In this document: piece by piece, positions 23,701-33,500 of the stretch | Layout: each line of letters starts with the position of its first letter | How positions within the stretch are numbered: position 1 is the stretch's first letter | DNA from: Diadema setosum | Lineage: Eukaryota > Echinodermata > Echinoidea > Diadematoida > Diadematidae | DNA: 64,000 nt | Assembly (NCBI RefSeq): GCF_964275005.1 | Contig: NC_092702.1 | Location: 7,116,330 to 7,180,329, forward strand | Direction of reading: 5' to 3' | The notes under the pieces: generated by a model | Database searches by the model: none | What the model was told of the DNA's origin: nothing | Seen by the model: only the letters and a program-made list of their open reading frames with translations | Program-made: the position numbers and the translations under genes

Positions 23701-26064
23701 TCCTTCCAAATTTCGTCTTCTCTTTCGTCATCGCCTTCGTCTTCTGCTGCGACCTTAATCTTTGTTAACACCTTGAAGAGCCAAGTGAAAACTGACTACA
23801 TCAATGCCGTACCATTGCACGTTCATGTTTATTTTAATGAATAGATTGAAATCACATACACACAAAATGAGGAGATTTATAGGATGTTGAAAGTTTCAGA
23901 CGACCCCCCCCCCAAAAAAAAGGTGAATTTTCAAAGTATTCAAATGGCAAAATAGAAAGCCATTGTCGTCATAAAATCTGCGAAGTTCAGAAATTCCTGA
24001 AGGTTGTGAGTCCGTGGCCTTATCCATACTGAGGCACAACAGCCCCTTCAATGTTTTTTCCTGCCAAAGTGTCCTGAATGCCTTGAATAATTCTTGGAAG
24101 TTGCCCATAGTAAAATGAGAGTAATCAGAAAAACATACTTGTATCGTTTAGTGTCATGAGTTGTCCTTTTTTAATGAAAAAAGCTGTTATGATAGATAAA
24201 AACCGAGTATACTACTTACTTATTTGCGAGCAAATAAACTATAAAGGTACAATATCGCCTCACAAGTATCTCATGGCTAAGCTCAAATAGCTCACTAAAT
24301 TTCTCTTTTTGACACGAATTTATAAGAAGAAATTTCGTCGTCCGCGCTGTTCATTACGCGGTTGCGATGATCAGTCGCCCGTGACTTATAAGGGAGCACC
24401 ATAATACAGCTGTCGAATGATTGGTAATGACTTTCTACTAACATGTAAACCAATCGGAAAGTTGTTAACCTTGAACAGAGATGCAATGGAAATCCTCTTT
24501 GAAGATGACCTAGTTACAGTGAACTTTGATACTGCGTGCTCTTTGTAGCACTTTACGTGAAAAGAAGCTCGCTAAATGCGTTATAACCTAGACTCAGTAC
24601 AGCGCTGTATTTTAAGAGGTGCATCAATGCATTTATATAGAAATCGTACACACTTGAAATGCTGCTTCGCAGAAGCATGCACTATTTGTTTTATAGTATG
24701 AATGCTATCGACTTTAATGTGAACGGTAGTGAAGTATAATCAAAGTAATTGATGTCGCATCTTGCTAATGGAACGCAAAAGTACGTCTCGGCAAATATGC
24801 AATTTACTATTTTGTAATTACATCAGAAGTTAAAGAAGTACAAGTTCCGACTGGTCGGGGACTCCACCCCACACCCAATCTCGTCGGGAATCGCCGAGGT
24901 GTTCATGAACGGAAAATGGAGGACAATCTGTTCGGACGGATGGGACATGCGTGACGCGCGCGTCCTGTGCGGAAGCCTTGGATTCAAGGACGCCCTCAGT
25001 GCCCAGGCAGCAAAACCAAAGTGAGTCTTTGTTTGTTTGGTGTGTTTTGTTCTGTTTGTTTGTTTGTTCTTGGTTTTTTTTTTTCTGGGGGGTGTCGAGA
25101 ATGGCTTAAAATTGAAAATAGTGTTTGAACAGAAATTTCAAGTTGTAGTTTCAGTTGTAATTTCAAGTAGAGTTTTATGTACCTATATATTCCAGTGAAA
25201 ACACATTTCTCTCTTTTTTTTTTTTGTACACAAAGGGGAGGTAACCTATGCTTGCTATATCAAAGCGAATATTCGAGCACTTCTCTCGATTTCATGAAAA
25301 AAAATACATTTCCCGTCCGTATGCAAATTTGCGGAAAGATTAAACTCCATCTTTCAATGGGAAATGAAAACGCACGTATCAGCCCAGTGTTTGAATGCCA
25401 CACTCTTGAGACAGAGTAATAAGAGTTCATTCCCAATTAATTAAGTTTATGATGCTTATTATGCTGTTGAAGATAAATAAAGCATAGTACTCACTGTGTG
25501 TGTATATTGGTAACAAATTCGGTCATTCATTTCGTTTGCAGCAAAGCCGGACAGCGAAAGAAGTCCATGCTAATGACTCAAGTCTCGTGCACCGGCAAGG
25601 AGCACAACGTCAGTGCCTGCGCGCGCACGGTGATGAAGTCACACAAGGAATGCCAGTCGATGCGCGCAGTGGAGGTCAGCTGCGAGCGGGGTCATTTGGT
25701 CATGGACGCGCCCAAACCAGCCGTCACTCCGTTTGTAAACAGCACGGTCCCAAGCTCGCAGATGGTGAGAAATAAATGCCCACGTGCACGTGTGACACAC
25801 GCACCGATACGTAATATTGCATTGTGAAACATGATTATACCTTCCATCGGTATCGGTAGAAATAAGCACCATTGGCTCCTTTCCACACCCCCCCCCCCCC
25901 ACCGTTGAGATAAGAAATCCCTGTAACTGGCCCCAGGAGAGATCGGTCGACGAATTACTGAGTACTCTTATCACCTACAGTGATGATGATGATGATTATT
26001 ATTATTCTTATATTGATGACAATGATATAAATCCTTCAAATCGATGTCGTAATTACCACTACTA

Positions 26065-26113
<49 letters not shown>

Positions 26114-29100
26114 CTGTAGTTATAGGCCTAATAAGTAATAATACCAGTGGGAGAAGCATTTTCTGTGCTCCTGCTGCTCTTTCAAAGTATGAAAGCTTAC
26201 TAAAGATGAATCACCCAATGCTTGGATAAACATGAAATGATCTTTGACAGGTAGTTTATAATACCCCATTTAATTGGATGTGTTCCATATCCTGAATTAT
26301 GCGCATTTTCCCAACTTCCCTTGAAGTACTTAATAATCAAATTTGGAACTAGAAAAGCACTCGGAGAGCTCAGACCTCCGCAGACTATCTCCGGATCTCT
26401 ACCAAAATTTAATCATCTGTTCTTTGTGTCATTATCAACCGTCACTCTTTCTGAAAATTACAGCCCAATCAATTCATAGCTTTTTGAGTTTGATATTTTG
26501 CAGAAGACGGACAAATAAAAAACAAACGCCCGCAAAGATATATCCTCTTTGGTGGAGGTAATAGAGAAGAAAACAATAGAAATAGTGAAATATGTCAAAG
26601 GCTTTAACGTGTACAGTATGATGAGGAGAGCTATAGTCAAAGATGAAATTTGAGTAATTGTATACTGGTATTATCCATGCTCATTTGTTGTCGTGTGAGA
26701 TGAAACATTACAATGTACAAGCCTGCCATCTATAAAAGTTTTCGAGACCCTTATCGGTATAAACAAAAATATTGTCATATTACTATAATATACGCGCTGT
26801 TTGACCACTGCAGGAAAAGCCAGATGTGCGCCTGAAGGCCGGGGCGCAGTTCGGCGAGGGTCGGCTGGAGGTCTTCCACGACGGCCACTGGGGCACGGTG
26901 TGCGGGGACGAGTTCCATCTCGACGCGGCTACCGTCGTTTGTCGACAGCTGGGATTTGGCACCGCGTCGGAGGTCATCGAAGACGCGAGCGGTTTCGGAC
27001 AAGGTGAGGTTTCGATGGAAATACGGAATCGTTTTTCTAAATGTTATAGAAAAACAGTGATGGTCCTTTTCTTAAATTTTTCAAAGACACTCATAAGAAA
27101 AATCATAGCGCTAGCATCAGCAAATGACGTCGGCAGCAAGGAAATTAACGTTCTAGCGAGATGGGCGGTTCGCTAAGATGACAGGGTTAAAGCATGGTTT
27201 GTTTGTTTTTTGTTTGTCTTATTTCAGCTGTTTCCCCTCGGGTACTAAATTAATAGGAAACGAATTTGATATACACCTTATACAGGTTATATCAGGAGTA
27301 CCATGTGCTGACAATTAAAAGGGGGAACCTGGTCATGCATTGGATCACTGGTTGAACTTTTGAAAAGTGCAATTGCCATGACTGTATCGAACTGTGATGT
27401 TTCATGCGGGGATCTGAGATTGGGAAAATATATTGATGTTCTTGTTTGGTTACTGCTGCTGCGACAAGTGGGCCTCATTATATTACGTGACCAAGGAGGT
27501 ACCTCCTTGGATGGACAAAGTGGTTTTTATTTTCGATATTATTCTTTGCAACTGATCGACCAATTGTCCTACATCGACGTAAAGAGGCACTGAATTGATT
27601 AGTGTCTTAGTAGTAGCCATGAAAACAGAATCATGGGCGTACATACTCGAGCAGGATTCGAAATGGTACCGAATCATCCATCATCTCGACGAAAGAATTT
27701 TATGAATTTGGATACCATTCTTTCTCTCCCCCCCCCCCCCTCCCCCCTCCCCCCTCCCCCCCCCCCCCCAACTCCGCTCCACCCTCTGGCACAGGTGTGG
27801 GTCCTATCTGGCTGTGGGACGTGGAGTGCAAGGGAACAGAATCCTCCATCATGGAGTGCAGTCACGGGGCGTTCAATCGCAGTAAGTGCGACCATTCTCA
27901 GGATCTAGGCATCAGGTGCAATATACCAGACCTGGGCGTCAAAGACGAGGTGAACTTTCCATCCTCTTCTAGTTTATACACTAACAGTAAGAATAGCAAT
28001 GACAATGATGATGTTGATGATGTTGATGATGATAGATATGTAATACTAGTAACTTTAAGAATTAGGGCCTAAAACAACATGAGCACAACCGGTCAAATTC
28101 CAATGTGTGAAACATAACAGGTCGAAAGAACTAATGTCGACACAGTAGCTAATCGGATCCAATGGAATTAGCGAGCAATTTTGGAGTAATGCACGTAGAA
28201 TGGAAAATCATCGATGGAACGTCAAGATGATGACGTTCATCTTCGCATACCAGCCATTACTGACGAAGTGGCTAGTGATACTACACTTTCCAAATCAATA
28301 TAATTGTGATTTAACTTTGAAATCAGTATTCTTCACGATCAGACGGATGTAGTGAAGTCGGGTTATAGATGCGAGAGAGCTGTTCTCTTTTATGTATTAT
28401 TCTCAATACTCAGAATGTGCATGACAGCACAAAACTCCTGTGAGCTAACAGTGTTAGTACTTATCTGTGGTGAAGAATGGAGTTTGACCCCAGTTATGTC
28501 CTCAGTTAGGAAGAAAATGAACTATTGTTTTTAGTGTGATTGGTTATCCCTGATAGTGAAAGCCGTTATGCAATTGGCGCATACCAGCTATCATACTACA
28601 TAATGGTTTGAATATCATAACATTAGATATTAAATTCTTTCATGTATTAACCCTAAAAGGGCCGGGGGCGGAATCCGCCCCCCCCCCCCTCGACGTTTTG
28701 CGCTATAATTCTGTAACGCGAGAAGGCCTCATCGCGAGGCTTCTTGACTTTCTTCGTTCAAGTCTCGCGCAACTTTTGAGACCAAATTTGCAATGTCCAC
28801 GCATACTTTTGCGAAGCCACGCCCATTTTTGTAACGGAATGTCGCTCAAAAACGGGCACAATTTTGTGATTTTGTGTACATTTCCTATGGAAATCAGTGC
28901 TCTGTCATGAAAGGCATAAAAACTTGATTATTTTTACAATTAATCACTTTCATTGATTAATTTTGTGCTAATTATGGTAGAAAAATGGTCAGTGACAATT
29001 TCCAATGAAAAAACAAAGAAAAAACAAAAGTTGAAAAACAAAGAAATACATAAGAAATTCTGAAAACAATAAAATACATAAGAATTGAAATGAGTTTTGG

Positions 29101-30524
29101 AAGTTTTTGTGATGTACAATTGTTAAATATGCTAAAACAGATTTACAGATCAAAAATTAGACTCTCAATGCTTTTAATTAAGCTAAGATATCACCTTGAG
29201 CTTAATTTGCATAATTAATTAATTAAAATTAGAAATTGATTGTTTCAAAAAATCTTATGACACAATCTTGTAGATTATGACGCGGGTCTCACGCATGCAA
29301 AATTTCATCGCGATCGCACCACCGATGGCCGAGATCTCGGGGGGGGGGGGCGGAATCCACCCCCCCCCCCCCCCGGTCTGAGCATAGCCAAAAAAGCCCG
29401 GCCCCTGTAGGGTTAAGTGTTTCTCTCTATGGTGTTTGTTGGAGGTGGTAATCTAACTGCATGTTTTCTCGCGTAAGATATTCTTCTTAGTATCAGGCCA
29501 CTGGCTTGCCTAGTCGTTTATCTCTCATGAATTTTCGTACCCATGCAGATTCGACTTGTGTCTGGCCGCTTCGACACCGAAGGCCGAGTCATGATACGCC
29601 TGAACGGCGTGTGGGGTCACGTGTGCGGCGGACCCACCTGGGACATGGCTGACTCTATGGTGGCTTGCAGACAGCTCGGCCTCGGCTACGCCCATCAGCC
29701 CATGAAGGTGAGACGATACAGCCGTTCGGTTGACAGTCTAAGGGAAGTTATAGATAATTCTCGCCAAGTAGAAATATAATGCGTCGTCCCTATTATGTTA
29801 GGACTGACCACGCTTAAACATAAATGTTGATTTTGCAAGATGAATTAAAATTCTGTCTTTCAAGTCAGATAATGTGTTGATCCCAAGCCTGGCATTAGTG
29901 GCAGAGAAGTGAATAGGTAATTCGTGCTATGACGGAGAACGTGCGTCGTTGAGAGATTTTTAATCAAAGCACCCGTTGCTCTAATAGAGCTGAAAATAAG
30001 ACACCAAAGCATTGAGAGCAACCATAGCCATGTTAAAGGGATGGTACAGTATTGGAGGAGATGAGAATTGGGCTTGTAACTTTTTGTGAGATACCAAGAA
30101 AACACTTAAATAATATAGAGCATACCATTTTAAGAGGAATTCAAAGTTTAATTGGTGAAAATCGGGTTTGGAATGACTGAAACATCAAAAAACAAAGTAA
30201 ACCAAAGCAATCGTAATAAAGTGTGGGTCCCACACTTGATTAGAATTGCTCTTATTTGGATATCTCATCCACTTCAAAACCAATTTTCATCAAATAAACG
30301 TTGAATTCCTCATAGAATTACATGCTCTTTCATGTTTCATAAGAGGTTTTTCATTATCTCACAAAAAGTGTTAGAAACTTGAAATTAGGTCTCAACCAAA
30401 ACTATACGATCCCTTTAATCAATGTTTTGGTGACCTGTCATTTGGTTGATTATTCCATTAAATAGCTTGTGAATTAGAATGTTTTCCTATACAGCATTAT
30501 GTTTTCATATGGCGTTTTGTTTTG

Positions 30525-30555
<31 letters not shown>

Positions 30556-33500
30556 CATCTATCCCTCGACTTTCCTATTCTTTTTTTCTTTGTAGAGTAC
30601 GCGGTACATGGGTCGGGCCACCGCTCCAATTCTCATCACACAGCTGAATTGCACCGGACAAGAGAGGTCGCTCTTGGAGTGTCCGTATTTACTAACATCA
30701 AATAGATCGTGTACGAGCGACTTCAAAGCGGGTGTTCTATGTGCGAATAGTAAGTCTTGGAGGTGTTGCAAAAAAAAAGTCGAGTTGCAATTAATTGCAA
30801 CTTTCTTGCAGTACCCACTCGGTCTTCGCTTTCACTTTTCGTTCTTTTTTCTTAGGTTGTCAAATTCGTTTCACACTGGTGCAGATAATGCTTGAGTTAA
30901 CAATATTTCAAGTGATGATTACAGTGCCATACTGACAAAATTTTCCAATTTTCGACAAAATTTTCCAGTTTTTGTCTTGCTGCTTAGTGTTAGTACTCAT
31001 TCACCTTCTTCTTTCTAGTTGTTTACTTTTCCTCTTAGTCAGAAGACTGGTTTTTTTTTTTTTTTTTTGGTCTTACCTTCGTAACAAGAGATGTCTTGCC
31101 TAATTGCGTTAATGACAAAATCACTTCAGATTGTTCATATTACGAGTATCTGTCATCTCATCATCCTGTGTATCTATATTTGTTTTATTTTCCAATTTCC
31201 TCTCTCTTCTTTATTTCTTCTCAGCACGGTGAAACGGACAAATTATCTCTATTGAATTCAGCCTTGATTGGTGTGAAAAAAAAAAAATGTTTAATGCATT
31301 ACGCAAGCTGGCACAGGTTTCCATAACTCTTATCATCTCTTTCTCATTTCCACAAGAGAAATGTGGATTGAGTGAAAGCAGCAACATTTAATAATAGAGC
31401 ACATCTGTGAAAGTTTGAGGAAAATCGGACAATTGATGCAAAAGTTATGAACTTTAAAAGTTTTGATGTTGGAACCACTGATAACGAGACTACTTACGTT
31501 TATGACATCATGTGTGGTCAACAATACAAAAAAAATATAAAGAAAATTCAACATGTTTTCACTTTTATTCTAGAGTAATGAAAGAGCATTTGACAAACCA
31601 CTTTCAGAAAGCCGGGCGAATAATAACTACCCTTAACCCTAAAAGGGCCGGGGGGGGGGGCGGAATCCGCCCCCCCCCCCTCGACGTTTCGCGCTATAAT
31701 TCTGTAACGCGAGAACGCCTCGTCGCGAGGCTTCTTGACTTTCTTCGTTCAAGTCTCGCGCAACTTTTGAGACCAAATTTGCAACGTCCGCGCATACTTT
31801 TGCGAAGCCACGCCCATTTTTGTAACGGAATGTCGCCCCAAAACGGGCACAATTTTGTGATTTTGTGTACATTTCCTATGGAAAACAGTGCTCTGTCATA
31901 AAAGGCATAAAAACCTGATTATTTTTACAATTAATCACTTTCATTGATTGATTTTGTGCTAATTATGGTAGAAAAGTGGTCAGTGACAATTTCCAATGAA
32001 AAAACAAAGAAAACAAAAGTTGAAAAACAAAGAAATACATAAGAAATTCTGAAAACAATAAAATACATAAGAATTGAAATGAGTTTTGGAAGTTTTTGTG
32101 ATGTACAATTGTTGAATATGCTAAAACAGATTTACAGATCAAAAATTAGAGTCTCAATGCTTTTAATTAGGCTAAAATATCACCTTGAGCTTAATTTGCA
32201 TAATTAATTAATTAAAATTAGAAATTGATTGTTTCAAAAAATCTTATGACACAAACTTGTAGATTATGACGCGGGTCTCATGCATGCAAAATTTCATCGC
32301 GATCGCACCTCTGATGGCCGAGATCTCGGGGGGGGGGGCGGAATCCACCCCCCCCCCCCCCCCGGTCTGAGCATAGCCAAAAAAGCCCGGCCCCTGTAGG
32401 GTTAAGTGTTTCTCTCTATGGGGGGCGGAATCCATCCCCCCCCCCCCCCCCCGGCCTGAGCATAGCCAAAAAAGCCCGGCCCCTTTAGGGTTAACATATG
32501 TCAGTATCAAGTTGATGGAATATGTAATTTTTTTTGTGGAATTCTCTTTATATTTTCTTTATATTGTTGTCCACACATGACGTCATGAACTCTAGTAGTC
32601 TCCTTATCTAGTCATTACAACACCAAAACTTTAAAAATTCATAACTTTTGCATCGATTGTCCGATTTTCCTCAAACTTTCGCTGATGTGTTCTACCAATA
32701 TTGCTGCTTTCACTCGATCCACATTGCTCTTTGGGTTGTGGTTTCCTTCATACCCGATGACATCGTCAATACCTGAATGGTTTACATCAGCTGAACATTC
32801 TCAAATTATGTGTGTCTATAATTGTCTTGTTGCGCAGTTCTCCCCGACGTGCTGCTAGACGTGCACGTTCTTCAGTCGTCCGTCTATCTGCAGGACTGGC
32901 CGACTTACCTTCTCCAGTGCGCGGCGGAAGAGGGCTGCCTATCTTCCGTGGAGGACGTCAGGGGCGTGCGTCGTCTGCTACGGTTCTCCAGCGCCATCAT
33001 GAACCGGGGCACGGAAGAGTTCCGGCCCGTGCTTGGCCGGTCGAGCTGGGAGTGGCACGCCTGTCACAGGTAGGCGATAACAAAATATACAAAAAGTGCT
33101 TAACATTATCAGCAGGTTAATTCCTTTGAATGGCCTTCTTCTGTCTCTCCATTCTGGATGTTGTATTGTTAATTGTTGTTGTTGTTGTTTTAAGGTGAAT
33201 TATTTCATGTCGACGCTGAAATATCGTCTTGACGCCCACTTTCTGTTTTCGTTTTTGAATTCACTGAGATAAGCATCCATGCTGTGATGATTATTCATTT
33301 AACCCTTAGCGTGGTATTTGGCAATACCAATAGAAAAGGGCTGTTTATTCATTCGATACAAAACAATAGAATGGATGTCTGCCGAAGTGTCAATTTACGG
33401 ACTATTCTGGTCACCTGGTTTATAGTACAGTTATACGCAAGTTCATTTTTTGTTTGAACACGAATTCCGTGACGTGGGGCAAGCTTATTCATTATGCCGC

